Shown here: positions 20,180-28,226 of the stretch, in pieces
Layout of the letters: each line of letters opens with the position of its first letter
Numbering within the stretch: position 1 is the first letter of the stretch
Assembly (NCBI GenBank): GCA_947504205.1
Contig: CANNGL010000004.1
Coordinates: 457,526-521,525 of the forward strand
Origin: an uncultured Litoreibacter sp.
GTDB taxonomy: Bacteria; Pseudomonadota; Alphaproteobacteria; Rhodobacterales; Rhodobacteraceae
Reading direction: 5' to 3'
DNA length: 64,000 nt
Program-made: the position numbers and the translations under genes
Notes under the pieces: generated by a model
The model's input: the letters and a program-made list of their open reading frames with translations, nothing else
Databases searched by the model: none
What the model was told of the DNA's origin: nothing

Positions 20180-21663
20180 GCCAAACCTCCATCGAGGGCA
20201 GCGACTGCGATGGAGGCCTGCTCCGCATCATCGAAAGGCAGCACATCAGTCCCGATCACCTGTCCGGTCTCATGACCCTTTCCAGCAATGAGAAGCGTAT
20301 CACCTGGCTCCAATGCATCGACGGCGCGCAAGATCGCCTCGGCCCTGTCGCCCACTTCGGTCGCACCCGGCGCGCCAGCCATCACGGCACTCCGAATGCT
20401 GGCCGGCTCTTCGGTTCTGGGGTTGTCGTCCGTCACAAACACAATATCCGCGTTGTCATGTGCAGCTTTGCCCATCAAAGGCCGTTTGAGAGGATCGCGA
20501 TCTCCGCCTGCTCCCAAAACGACCACCAGACGCCCCATCACATGTGGTCGCAGCGCCCGCAGTGCTGTTTCTACAGCGTCAGGCGTGTGCGCGTAATCGA
20601 CGAAGACGGCTGCTCCGTTGCTACGGGTTGCTGCGCGCTCCATACGACCACGAACCGTCGACAACATAGGCAGCGTCTGGAATACTTCTTGCGGCTTGGC
20701 TCCGGCACCAATGGCGAGCCCTGCCGCGACCAGTATATTTGATGCTTGAAACCCACCAATCAGGTCCAGACGCGCCTGATGGACCTCGCCGCCGTAAGCA
20801 AAGCGCAAATCTTGTCCAGTAGCGTCAAAGCGCTGGTTCAGCAGTTGCAGGTCAGCCCCTTCGCCTGAACCAACTTTGATAAGACGATGCCGCCGGTCAG
20901 CCGCAATAGATGCCATGTCCTGCCCGCGTGGATCGTCCACATTGACGACCGCGACACCATCCTGAGCCAAAACGCGTTTGAAGAGGCCCGCCTTGGCATC
21001 AAAATATTCGGCGAAGTCCGCGTGATAGTCCAAATGATCTTGAGAGAAATTGGTAAATGCAGCGGCGATAACGTGAACGCCATCGAGGCGTCGCTGGGCC
21101 AACCCATGAGACGAGGCTTCCATTGCTGCGTGGGTAACGCCAGCGCCTGCCATCTGGGCAAGTAGGTGATGCAACGTGATTGGTTCGGGCGTCGTATGGG
21201 CCGATGGTGCAGTCCACGCGCCTTCAACCCCTGTTGTCCCGAGATTGCAGGCCTCCAACCCTAGCTCAGACCAGATTTGTCTTGTGAAGCTGGCAACTGA
21301 CGTTTTGCCATTGGTGCCAGTCACAGCCACCACAGTGCCTGGCTGCGCCCCGAACCATATCGCGGCGGCATAAGCCAACGCCTGCCTCGGATCCTCAGTT
21401 ATGACCACCGCGGCATCCGACTGCGCTAATTCTTCTTCTGCAATCTGAGCGCCACGGCGATCGGTCAACACAACGCTGCACTCCATACGAAGCGCATATT
21501 TGATGAACTCCGCCCCGTGCGCATTCACCCCGGGCAACGCCGCGAAAAGGTGCCCCGGCTTCACGTCGCGGCTGTCCACAGACAACCCGGTAACCTGAGC
21601 TTCCTGGCCGTCACGCGCTGTCAGACCGAGCGCGTTTAAACTGCATGTTTTGCCTGCGCTCAT
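20176..21663 (-). CDS. murE: UDP-MurNAc-dipeptide--meso-diaminopimelate ligase MurE
   Basis: Adds the third residue to the stem peptide, 495 residues. P-loop AVTGTNGKTSVASFTRQIW is present. The specificity motif in the C-terminal domain reads DNPR (in TDDNPRTEEP), which marks the meso-diaminopimelate enzyme of Gram-negatives rather than the lysine enzyme. The N-terminal SVDSRDVKPGHLFAALPG is typical. It starts 21 bp after ftsI and overlaps murF by 4 bp. Confidence 0.97.
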   Translation of the reverse strand: MSAGKTCSLNALGLTARDGQEAQVTGLSVDSRDVKPGHLFAALPGVNAHGAEFIKYALRMECSVVLTDRRGAQIAEEELAQSDAAVVITEDPRQALAYAAAIWFGAQPGTVVAVTGTNGKTSVASFTRQIWSELGLEACNLGTTGVEGAWTAPSAHTTPEPITLHHLLAQMAGAGVTHAAMEASSHGLAQRRLDGVHVIAAAFTNFSQDHLDYHADFAEYFDAKAGLFKRVLAQDGVAVVNVDDPRGQDMASIAADRRHRLIKVGSGEGADLQLLNQRFDATGQDLRFAYGGEVHQARLDLIGGFQASNILVAAGLAIGAGAKPQEVFQTLPMLSTVRGRMERAATRSNGAAVFVDYAHTPDAVETALRALRPHVMGRLVVVLGAGGDRDPLKRPLMGKAAHDNADIVFVTDDNPRTEEPASIRSAVMAGAPGATEVGDRAEAILRAVDALEPGDTLLIAGKGHETGQVIGTDVLPFDDAEQASIAVAALDGGLA

Positions 21664-21684
21664 CTGCTCTTTATTCCGCGCGGA

Positions 21685-23466
21685 TTAGTTACGGGTATTG
21701 ACTACCCCGGAAAGCTGGGCAGGTTCAATCTCTGGTCTTAAGCCCAGGAGAGGCGCCATGCGCCGGATCATCTCAGCAGCGACTGGAACAGCAGTCCAAC
21801 CCGCCGTTCGACGAGGCTTCTTGCCAGAAGTTTCGACCGGTTCGTCTAGGGTGACGATCAGCACATATTTTGGCTTATCGATTGGGAAAACCGAGGCAAA
21901 AGTCGCGATGACCTTGTCTTTGTGGTACCCGCCCGTTCGTTTTGGTTTATCGGCTGTCCCGGTTTTTCCACCGATGGCATAGCCCTCTACCTTAGCAAAG
22001 GACGCCGTGCCCCGCTCCACCACCTGCCGCAGCATGGAGCGCGCCTGATCAGATGTCCGCTCAGAAATAACGCGCGGCCCCGGGGCTATCGCAGATTTCT
22101 TCAGCAGAGTTGGCGCAACTTTCGTGCCGCCGTTGGCAACAGTTGCATAAGCCGCAGCTAAGTGAAGTGGCGACGCCGCCATGCCATGGCCGTAAGACGC
22201 GGTCATCGTGACAATCTCTGACCATTTCTTCGGTATCAGCGGCTTGGCATAGGGCGCTTCAATCAATTCTACGGGGGTTGGGTCGAAGAAGCCGAGCGAA
22301 GACAAGAACTCCTTCTGCCGCTCCGCTCCGATGTTGATTGCCATACGTGCTGTACCGATGTTGGAGGATTTGACGATCACGTCAGTGACACTGAGCTCCG
22401 GTCCGTAATTGTGGAAGTCGCGGATGCGGTACTTGCCCCAAGTCATCGGACCCTTCGTTTCCATCATCGTGCTCGGATTGACCAAACCGAGTTCGAGCGC
22501 TTGGGCTGCCGTAAATATCTTGAACGTCGAACCAAGTTCGTAAACGCCCTGAACCGCGCGATTGAACAAAGGACTGTCCGATGGATCGCCCTTCACCAAT
22601 GGGGATGGGCGTGTGTTTGGATCAAAATCCGGCAAGGAAACCATCGAAAGGATTTCACCGGTGCCCACATCCATCAGCACCGATGTGGCGCCCTTGGCGT
22701 TCATCAGCTTCATTCCCCCGTAGAGGACACGCCGGGCCGCTGATTGAAGTGTCATATCGATTGAAAGCTGAAGTGGTCGTCCCTCTTCTGCGGGATCACG
22801 TAGGTATTGGTCGAAAGCCTTCTCGACACCGGCGGTGCCAATCACTTCGGCGGAATGCACGCCTTCGCGCCCGAAACTGGCACCTCCCAGAATGTGAGAC
22901 GCCAAGCGGCCATTGGGATACAGCCGCATTTCCCGAGGGCCAAACAGCAGGCCGGGCTCTCCGATTTCATGCACTTTTTGCAACTGCTCGGGGCTTAGCT
23001 TCTTCTTGATCCACAGAAATTTGCGCTTGCCCGTGAAGTCTTTTTCCAACTTTGCTAAATCCAGATCAGGAAAGATCTGAACCAGTTCTTCCGCCGCCCG
23101 CTTTGGTTCAACCATGTGTTGCGGCTGTGCGTAGAGGGAGTTCGTTATCAAATTTGTCGCCAGCACACGCCCATTGCGATCCACGATATTGGCACGCTGC
23201 GCCACAATCTGTGCTGTTGATGCGGAGGCCAGAGGCTCGACCGCTTCAGACGATGCCAGCACCGACATCCGCGCGCCCACCATCGAAAATCCGATAAGAA
23301 ACATCACACCGACAAAGAGAAGACGACTTTCGGCACGAAGGCGCATCTTGTCGCGCATTTCCTCGTGCCGCATCCGAATGTTCTCGCGCTCAATCACATC
23401 CGGATTTTCGCCACGAGAGCGGGCTGAAAGAATGCGTGCAAGTGGACGTAGAGGTGTGCGGATCAT
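21685..23466 (-). CDS. ftsI: Septal transpeptidase FtsI (PBP3)
   Basis: Class B penicillin-binding protein that cross-links septal peptidoglycan together with FtsW. It has 593 residues: a basic cytoplasmic N-terminus, one span around residue 50 (LLFVGVMFLIGFSMVGARM), a pedestal domain, then the transpeptidase domain with active-site STFK (in YELGSTFKIFTAAQ), the SSN motif (VKSSNIGTARM) and KTGT (AIGGKTGTADKP). The ATG overlaps the ftsL stop by 4 bp. Confidence 0.97.
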   Translation of the reverse strand: MIRTPLRPLARILSARSRGENPDVIERENIRMRHEEMRDKMRLRAESRLLFVGVMFLIGFSMVGARMSVLASSEAVEPLASASTAQIVAQRANIVDRNGRVLATNLITNSLYAQPQHMVEPKRAAEELVQIFPDLDLAKLEKDFTGKRKFLWIKKKLSPEQLQKVHEIGEPGLLFGPREMRLYPNGRLASHILGGASFGREGVHSAEVIGTAGVEKAFDQYLRDPAEEGRPLQLSIDMTLQSAARRVLYGGMKLMNAKGATSVLMDVGTGEILSMVSLPDFDPNTRPSPLVKGDPSDSPLFNRAVQGVYELGSTFKIFTAAQALELGLVNPSTMMETKGPMTWGKYRIRDFHNYGPELSVTDVIVKSSNIGTARMAINIGAERQKEFLSSLGFFDPTPVELIEAPYAKPLIPKKWSEIVTMTASYGHGMAASPLHLAAAYATVANGGTKVAPTLLKKSAIAPGPRVISERTSDQARSMLRQVVERGTASFAKVEGYAIGGKTGTADKPKRTGGYHKDKVIATFASVFPIDKPKYVLIVTLDEPVETSGKKPRRTAGWTAVPVAAEMIRRMAPLLGLRPEIEPAQLSGVVNTRN

Positions 23467-23819
23467 GGTTGCGTGACCTCCAAGTCTCCAATCACATCTA
23501 CGGGTTGCGAGAGTTCAGGTACGATGATTTCACGTGGCGGATAAGCCACCTGCACCACATCGCCAAATTGCTCCGGTGTGATCGGCAATAACTGCAACCG
23601 CTCGAAATTCAGGGCGGCCAGATCGTGCAGTCTTTGTGGGCGGTTAAGGTAGGCCCATTCGGCTTCGAGAACGCTCAACGTTTCTCGCGAGACCCCAATC
23701 GCCCGCTGAAGAGAAGCTGCCTCTCGCAAAGCATCCTGCGTCTTGTAGTTTTCGGAATAGGCCCAGTAGCCGAGGGCCATCACGATGATCGCCGATACTG
23801 CAAACAAAATACCACGCAT
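23463..23819 (-). CDS. ftsL: Cell division protein FtsL
   Basis: Small bitopic divisome protein, 118 residues, with an N-terminal span (GILFAVSAIIVMALGYWAY), then a coiled-coil segment (QDALREAASLQRAIGVSRETLSVLEAEWAYLNRP) ending in the alphaproteobacterial signature EWAYLNRPQRLHDLAA. It forms a complex with FtsB- and FtsQ-type partners. It is identified mainly by position between rsmH and ftsI and by this signature. It is 2 bp from rsmH and overlaps ftsI by 4 bp. Confidence 0.92.
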   Translation of the reverse strand: MRGILFAVSAIIVMALGYWAYSENYKTQDALREAASLQRAIGVSRETLSVLEAEWAYLNRPQRLHDLAALNFERLQLLPITPEQFGDVVQVAYPPREIIVPELSQPVDVIGDLEVTQP

Positions 23820-23821
23820 GA

Positions 23822-24817
23822 CTAAATCAGTTCCTTTCCAACGAGCTTTGGCAGACCCAGACGCGCACGCCCTTCCAATGCTGGCGCACCGGTGCGCTGC
23901 GCGACCCTCAACTTTGCTGATCTGGATCGCGGGTTGCGCTCCAGTTCAGCCTCAGTTGCTGTGACGGCGCGGCGCGTTACGGGTATCAGACTGGCGGCCA
24001 CTTCTTGTGTGGCCGGTGCGTGCCGAGAACCCCCTCCGGACTTGCCAGCACGTGACTGAATAAATCTCTTTACGATCCGATCCTCAAGAGAGTGGAATGT
24101 AACCACAGCCAGATGACCGCCTGGCCGCAAGACTTGCTCGGCAGCCTCTAACCCTTTGATAAGTTCACCAAACTCGTCGTTCACCGCAATCCGGATCGCT
24201 TGAAAAGATCGTGTCGCAGGATGGCTTTGCCCCGGCTTTGACTTCGGCAGGCAGGCCAGAATGACATCCGCCAATTCAAGTGTGGTTGTCAGAGGCCGCG
24301 CTGCAATGATTGCCCGCGCAATGCGGCGGGATGCGCGCTCTTCTCCATATTGAAACAGGATATCCGCGAGCAGTGGCTCGGATGCCGAGTTTACCAACTC
24401 GGCGGCAGAGATCCCCTGTTGCCCCATGCGCATGTCCAAGGGGCCGTCCCTCAGAAATGAAAATCCACGCTCGGCCTGATCGAGCTGCATTGAAGAAACG
24501 CCCAAATCCAGAACAACCCCATCGACAGGCAGAAATCCTTCGGACAGTGCTGCCATATCGGAAAACGTGCCGCTGCGTTGTATAAGTCGATCTTGGTAGC
24601 TACCGGCCCAATTTTCCGCCATCTCATGTGCCAGAGGATCACGATCGATGGCAATGACGCGCTCGACACCTGCCTCAAGAAGCGCGCGGGTATAGCCGCC
24701 GGCGCCAAAGGTTCCATCTACCCAAGTTCCACTGGCAGGCACATGATCCAGGATCGCATCTATCAAGACCGGAAGGTGCGGCGCATCAGGACTAGACATA
24801 TGCGCGGCGGGCGACAT
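23822..24817 (-). CDS. rsmH: 16S rRNA (cytosine1402-N4)-methyltransferase RsmH
   Basis: SAM-dependent methylase of C1402 in the decoding centre, long called MraW, 331 residues. The N-terminal [13 protein letters not shown], the SAM loop [38 protein letters not shown] and [13 protein letters not shown] are diagnostic. The start at 24817 is 3 bp after the mraZ stop, with GAGGG inside the mraZ end as ribosome site; an internal ATG at 24799 is an alternative. Confidence 0.96.
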   Translation of the reverse strand: MSPAAHMSSPDAPHLPVLIDAILDHVPASGTWVDGTFGAGGYTRALLEAGVERVIAIDRDPLAHEMAENWAGSYQDRLIQRSGTFSDMAALSEGFLPVDGVVLDLGVSSMQLDQAERGFSFLRDGPLDMRMGQQGISAAELVNSASEPLLADILFQYGEERASRRIARAIIAARPLTTTLELADVILACLPKSKPGQSHPATRSFQAIRIAVNDEFGELIKGLEAAEQVLRPGGHLAVVTFHSLEDRIVKRFIQSRAGKSGGGSRHAPATQEVAASLIPVTRRAVTATEAELERNPRSRSAKLRVAQRTGAPALEGRARLGLPKLVGKELI

Positions 24818-24820
24818 TGA

Positions 24821-25333
24821 CTATTGGCCCTCGGCAGGAACATCTGCGAGCTCAAGCAGGGTAAGAGGGTCAAAGTCTTCGCCCTGACCCTCTAGCCAGC
24901 TTTCGATGTCAGCGTTCTTGTTCTCGTAGGCGTCGGGCGCCCAGATTTGAAACGTATCGCCTGCCGCTTTGAAGTAGGCTTCCGACGTTATACCAACTTT
25001 GTCGCGCAACTTCGCAGGCAGCACTAACCGCCCTGTGTCGTCTGTCTGTGTTGGAAGCGACTGACCGTTGAATATGTGTTCGAGTGCGCGGCGAGCCTTT
25101 GAACCACGTGGCAGCCGCGAGATGCGCTCATCAACCTCGTTGATGGCCTCTTGGGTGTAAGCTTCGAGATAATTCTGAGTAGAGCCGCCGTAGACGATCA
25201 CCAGATTTGGCGTCAGCCCATCGGTCCAGTCTGGGTCGCTATCCTCCAGTACGCGACGAAACGAGGCCGGGATAGACACCCTGCCTTTGCCGTCCACCTT
25301 GTGGACGCTTTCGCCTCTGAACCGTCGTGCCAC
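24821..25333 (-). CDS. mraZ: Transcriptional regulator MraZ
   Basis: First gene of the dcw cluster, 170 residues, with two SpoVT/AbrB-type repeats. The motifs DGKGRVSIPASFRR (first copy) and DDTGRLVLPAKLRDKVG (second copy) are visible. In E. coli MraZ is a DNA-binding repressor of this operon through TGGG repeats. Translation starts at a GTG (25333); the sequence before it has only a weak ribosome site. TGGG-like boxes lie just upstream and over the start, which would suit autoregulation, but they lack the regular 10-bp spacing known from E. coli. Confidence 0.94.
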   Translation of the reverse strand: MARRFRGESVHKVDGKGRVSIPASFRRVLEDSDPDWTDGLTPNLVIVYGGSTQNYLEAYTQEAINEVDERISRLPRGSKARRALEHIFNGQSLPTQTDDTGRLVLPAKLRDKVGITSEAYFKAAGDTFQIWAPDAYENKNADIESWLEGQGEDFDPLTLLELADVPAEGQ

Positions 25334-25379
25334 TGTCCCGTGACCCCATCTGTTTCCCGCCAGGCCTTAGAAATGGAAA

Positions 25380-25413
25380 CGGCGGTTGAACTGCTGCCAC
25401 TGTTCAACCGCCG
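25380..25413. repeat. 12-bp perfect inverted repeat in the mraZ leader
   Basis: Left arm CGGCGGTTGAAC (25380-25391) and right arm GTTCAACCGCCG (25402-25413), with a 10-nt loop, centred about 63 bp upstream of the mraZ GTG. On the mraZ transcript it would form a stable hairpin without a following T-tract, so it is not a simple terminator. It may be a regulator site or an RNA control element. Confidence 0.75.
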
Positions 25414-25657
25414 CCCTCGTCCCACTTGGGGAGGTTGCCAGACCCGCGCCACCTGGGGGGATGTCTGCTCGCGCAGGGCCTGGCGTCGTTCGATGCGAAT
25501 GGGTGCCTGTATGAAACCTTTTGGTCGCCTTGGGGTTCTTGATGCCCCTTTTATGTCCCGTCCTCATCGTGGAATTGTTGTGCCATGGGAGAACATGGAA
25601 ATCAACACCACTTTATGGGCAAAAATGAGAACTTAGCTTTAGATGTTGCTGGAGTAA

Positions 25658-25685
25658 GTAATATTGAGCGCAAAACACGCCTCAA
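25658..25685 (-). promoter_or_regulatory. Candidate dcw promoter
   Basis: Minus-strand TTGAGG, 16-nt spacer, TATTAC (4/6 matches in each box), about 325 bp upstream of mraZ. This would give a long untranslated leader that includes the 12-bp inverted repeat. Confidence 0.25.
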
Positions 25686-25829
25686 TTGGTACGCTTTGCC
25701 CGAACGTGCACTACATGTTGTGTGATCATTTGGTAACTGGTTTTCCCATGAATTCCCGTATTTTTCTCAATTCGGGAGCATTTGGGTTCCTAAAATCACG
25801 AAAATCAGTGTGCTTTTGCAACCTTCAAT

Positions 25830-25875
25830 GAATCAAAGTGATTCGTTTTGCAAGTTATCCACAAGTGCGAGAGTC
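25830..25875. promoter_or_regulatory. Cluster of three GANTC sites, two forming a GAATCA/TGATTC dyad
   Basis: GAATC 25830-25834, GATTC 25840-25844 and GAGTC 25871-25875. The first two form the dyad GAATCA-AAG-TGATTC. GANTC is the CcrM target in alphaproteobacteria. One site per 256 bp is expected by chance in unbiased sequence. Confidence 0.45.
25855..25863 (+). promoter_or_regulatory. Perfect DnaA box
   Basis: TTATCCACA matches the strong DnaA-box consensus exactly. It lies within the GANTC cluster, 45 bp from the mrp stop and upstream of mraZ. About 0.5 perfect copies of this 9-mer are expected by chance in 64 kb on both strands. Confidence 0.5.
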
Positions 25876-25906
25876 GGTATGTCGCAGGCCCAAATCTCGG
25901 GTACAG

Positions 25907-26974
25907 TTAAGCCATACCGCCATCAACCAGACGCTTTGCCAACACACCATAGGCTTCGGCCATGGCACCTTCGCCTGCGGCAATGGGTGTGCCGCTATCT
26001 CCGGCAAGGCGCGTTTCAAGATCAATCGGAAGGGCGCCGAGAAATGGCAGGTCCAGCCTGTCGGCCTCGGCCTTGACACCCCCATGACCGAAGATGTGCG
26101 CTTCATACCCACAACTGGGACAGTGAAAGGTTGACATATTCTCGATCAAGCCCAGCACGGGAGTATTCAGCGTCTTAAACATATCCAGCGCTTTTTTGGC
26201 ATCCAACAGCGCGACGTCCTGCGGGGTGGACACCACGAGCGCGCCGGTGATGTCGGACTTCTGGCATAGCGTGAGCTGAACATCCCCAGTGCCGGGTGGT
26301 AGATCGACAATAAGTACATCAAGCCTCCCCCATTCTACCTGGCCCAGCATTTGCTGAAGCGCGCCCATCAACATTGGCCCACGCCAGACGATCGCTTTGT
26401 CCGGGTCCATCATCAAGCCGATCGACATCATGGTGACGCCATGAGCCTGCAATGGGATGATGGTCTTACCATCGGGCGACGCAGGCCGCTTGCTCACACC
26501 CATCATGCGCGGCTGCGAAGGGCCATATATATCAGCATCGAGCAGACCAACGCGCCGTCCCTGGCGGGCCAAAGCCACCGCAAGATTGGACGATACGGTA
26601 GACTTGCCCACGCCGCCCTTTCCAGAACCCACCGCCAGGATCCGATCCACACCAGACGGTTTAGATGGACCAGCCTGCGGTTCGGGGTGGCGCCCGACTT
26701 TCAAGCTCGGCGGCGGTGCCTTTGGTGCCGGACCATGAGCGGTCATAACAACTGATACGGATCTTTCACCTGCAATGGCCTTGACCGTCTTCTCAGCAGC
26801 GACGCGCACCATCTGCATAACCTGCGCCTTTTCGGCGGGCACTTCTAAGACAAAGCGAACAGAAGTTTCATCGATCTGCAGCGCTCGTATCATGTCCCGC
26901 GATACCGGATTGCCGCCATCAGGCAATTCTATGGTTTCAAGCGCCGCATTCACGTCTTTTGCTGTGAGGGTCAT
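25907..26974 (-). CDS. mrp: Iron-sulfur cluster carrier protein Mrp/ApbC
   Basis: MRP/NBP35-family P-loop ATPase that loads Fe-S clusters on apoproteins, 355 residues. An N-terminal FeS-assembly-like (DUF59/MIP18) domain of about 80 residues is followed by a Pro/Lys linker, the deviant Walker A AVGSGKGGVGKSTVSSNLA, DADIYGPSQPRMMGV, and the cluster-binding CPSCG (MSTFHCPSCGYEAHIFG). It reads toward the dcw cluster but is separated from it by 573 bp, and probably forms its own unit. Confidence 0.94.
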   Translation of the reverse strand: MTLTAKDVNAALETIELPDGGNPVSRDMIRALQIDETSVRFVLEVPAEKAQVMQMVRVAAEKTVKAIAGERSVSVVMTAHGPAPKAPPPSLKVGRHPEPQAGPSKPSGVDRILAVGSGKGGVGKSTVSSNLAVALARQGRRVGLLDADIYGPSQPRMMGVSKRPASPDGKTIIPLQAHGVTMMSIGLMMDPDKAIVWRGPMLMGALQQMLGQVEWGRLDVLIVDLPPGTGDVQLTLCQKSDITGALVVSTPQDVALLDAKKALDMFKTLNTPVLGLIENMSTFHCPSCGYEAHIFGHGGVKAEADRLDLPFLGALPIDLETRLAGDSGTPIAAGEGAMAEAYGVLAKRLVDGGMA

Positions 26975-27302
26975 GAGACAAGGCCTTTGGATGAAAACTG
27001 CAAGACACTAGGTGTAACCCCGCAAACAGAAGGGCAAGGGCAAAACGACTGGCAATGCCAATTTCCAATCTGCAAAACAGTTTGGCAAGGCGCCTAAATG
27101 CGCATCAGAGGCTGATTTTCGCCGAGAACTGCCCTTACGTTAACTATATTTTTCAATAGGTTAAGCCATGCAAATGCTGCATAGCAGCATTGTTTGTTAT
27201 ATCTCTTGTCGCAGCGCAGCATATACCCAAATATGGGTCACAACAAACGTAATGGTGCACGCCAGAGAAATGGCCCTGCATCTTTTTGATAGGAGTCCGA
27301 TA
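26975..27302. other. 328-bp gene-free divergent promoter region (mrp / DUF1127-sRNA unit)
   Basis: No coding frame is supported. It contains an 8-bp inverted repeat AATGCTGC-ATA-GCAGCATT (27173-27191), an RpoH-like promoter at 27205-27232 and the ribosome site of the DUF1127 gene. The mrp promoter must also lie here but is not evident. Confidence 0.7.
27205..27232 (+). promoter_or_regulatory. RpoH-like promoter of the DUF1127/sRNA unit
   Basis: CTTG at 27205-27208 and CCCAAAT at 27226-27232, spaced as in sigma32 promoters (CTTGAAA and CCCCATNT). The corresponding Rhodobacter sphaeroides ccaF1-ccsR unit is known to be driven by RpoH-type sigma factors, which supports this reading. Confidence 0.4.
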
Positions 27303-27515
27303 ATGGCCTTTTTGACACAAACTCGCCCGAACGCAGCGCTGACAGAGCGCGCGACTGCACTTTTCTCCGACGTAGCCGAGCGCTTTGCACGGTATCGGGT
27401 TTACCGCCACACACTGAACGAGCTTCGCTCAATGTCGAAACGCGAACTTGATGATCTGGGCCTGAACCCATCGATCCTCAAAAGTGTCGCTTACGAAGCA
27501 GCCTACAAGGCTTGA
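27303..27515 (+). CDS. ccaF1: DUF1127 protein, likely CcaF1 orthologue
   Basis: A 70-residue protein from the ATG at 27303, with AGGAG 7 nt upstream; longer in-frame starts have no ribosome site. The C-terminal half (RYRVYRHTLNELRSMSKRE) is a DUF1127 (YjiS-like) domain. In Rhodobacter sphaeroides the 71-residue DUF1127 protein CcaF1 binds RNA, affects sRNA maturation, and is encoded directly upstream of the CcsR sRNAs. Here too the gene is followed within 11 bp by a chain of hairpins whose loops carry the CcsR motif. The orthology call rests on length, domain and this context. Confidence 0.8.
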   Translation: MAFLTQTRPNAALTERATALFSDVAERFARYRVYRHTLNELRSMSKRELDDLGLNPSILKSVAYEAAYKA

Positions 27516-27525
27516 AGAGATACAT

Positions 27526-27555
27526 CGCTGGATTTCTCCTCCCTTTTATCCGGTG
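27526..27555 (+). ncRNA. CcsR-like anti-SD hairpin 1
   Basis: Stem CGCTGGAT/ATCCGGTG (8 pairs, two of them G-U), loop carrying CTCCTCCC (27536-27543), which is complementary to a Shine-Dalgarno sequence. It starts 11 nt after the DUF1127 stop. Confidence 0.65.
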
Positions 27556-27564
27556 ATGGTGTGA

Positions 27565-27600
27565 GGTGGCATCCTCTCCTCCTCCCTTGAGGATGTCGCC
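27565..27600 (+). ncRNA. CcsR-like anti-SD hairpin 2
   Basis: A 12-pair stem (27565-27576 with 27589-27600, two G-U) and a 12-nt loop TCCTCCTCCCTT containing the exact CcsR motif CCTCCTCCC (27578-27586). Confidence 0.75.
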
Positions 27601-27607
27601 ACAAATT

Positions 27608-27643
27608 ACGGGTCGCTCACCCTCCTCCCTTAGAGCGTCTCGT
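27608..27643 (+). ncRNA. CcsR-like anti-SD hairpin 3
   Basis: An 11-position stem (27608-27618 with 27633-27643, one mismatch and one G-U) and a loop with the exact CCTCCTCCC (27621-27629). Confidence 0.7.
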
Positions 27644-27652
27644 ACAAAAGAG

Positions 27653-27688
27653 AACGGCAGCCGGTCCTCCCCCGCGCTGCCGTTTTTT
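27653..27688 (+). terminator. Terminator of the DUF1127/sRNA unit, also CcsR-like hairpin 4
   Basis: Perfect 9-bp stem AACGGCAGC/GCTGCCGTT followed by TTTTTT. The loop holds TCCTCCCCC (27665-27673), so the terminator itself carries a variant of the anti-SD motif. Confidence 0.85.
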
Positions 27689-27699
27689 GTGGATTACTA

Positions 27700-28143
27700 T
27701 TAGGCGCGTTCGTCTTTCGGAGACCCCATCACGATATAGGAGGTGATCGAGTTTACCTGCTCAAGCACTCCCAGAATCTCGGTATGAAAGTGCTTGTAGG
27801 CCGCTAGGTCTTCGCACTCGACCCTCAGCAGATATTCTATGGTGCCGGTGATGTTGTGGCATTCCTTCACCTGAAGCGCGAGCGCAATAGAGGCCTCAAA
27901 GGCCTCTTGGCTGGCCTTTGAGTGATTGTTCAATCCGACGGCAACGTATGCCACAAAAGAGCCACCCGTCTTGCTTCGGTCTAAAACAGCGCGGTAGCCC
28001 TTAATGACCCCTCGTTTCTCTAGATCCTGAACGCGACGCAAACAGGCGGAAGGTGACAACCCAACCCGGTCTGCCAACTCAATGTTGCTGAGTCGTCCAT
28101 CCGTCGTGAGGTGTTGCAATATTTTTTCGCTGATTTCATCCAT
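27700..28143 (-). CDS. Lrp/AsnC-family transcriptional regulator
   Basis: 147 residues from the ATG at 28143. An N-terminal AsnC-type helix-turn-helix (ILQHLTTDGRLSNIELADRV, then LSPSACLRRVQDLEKRG) is followed by the ligand-sensing RAM domain (VKECHNITGTIEYLLRVEC). The longer frame to 28350 overlaps the divergent gene and is rejected. It is divergent from a LysE-family exporter across 81 bp, the classic pairing in which an Lrp-type regulator controls an amino-acid exporter. Confidence 0.92.
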   Translation of the reverse strand: MDEISEKILQHLTTDGRLSNIELADRVGLSPSACLRRVQDLEKRGVIKGYRAVLDRSKTGGSFVAYVAVGLNNHSKASQEAFEASIALALQVKECHNITGTIEYLLRVECEDLAAYKHFHTEILGVLEQVNSITSYIVMGSPKDERA

Positions 28144-28154
28144 AGCAATATAAC

Positions 28155-28226
28155 GTTGCAAAGAAAGAGAAGGGTTGCAAAAATTAACAACCCAATTGCG
28201 CGCCTGTCGGCATAAAGTTGCGCAAT
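28155..28226. promoter_or_regulatory. Lrp-lysE divergent control region with GTTGCAA repeats
   Basis: GTTGCAA occurs at 28155-28161 and 28174-28180, 19 bp apart (about two helical turns), and the palindrome TTGCGCAA at 28219-28226 touches the lysE start. Repeats on one face of the helix suit an Lrp/AsnC octamer. This is inference from spacing. Confidence 0.4.

Larger units (their letters stand above)
25334..25906. other. 573-bp gene-free leader of the dcw cluster
   Basis: No coding frame in this stretch looks real. From the mraZ side it holds a 12-bp inverted repeat at 25380-25413, a candidate promoter near 25658-25685, and, next to the mrp stop, a cluster of three GANTC sites (25830-25875) around a perfect DnaA box (25855-25863). 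The remainder is AT-richer than the flanking genes. Confidence 0.7.

Noticed and set aside
25328..25349. TGGGG/CGGGA/TGGCA repeats over the mraZ start as MraZ boxes
   Set aside because: Spacing is 8 bp instead of the 10 bp known from E. coli and two of three copies deviate, so not listed as a feature.
25151..25636. 161-codon plus-strand frame over the mraZ start and leader
   Set aside because: Antisense to mraZ in its first half and runs through the inverted repeat, with no family match or ribosome site.
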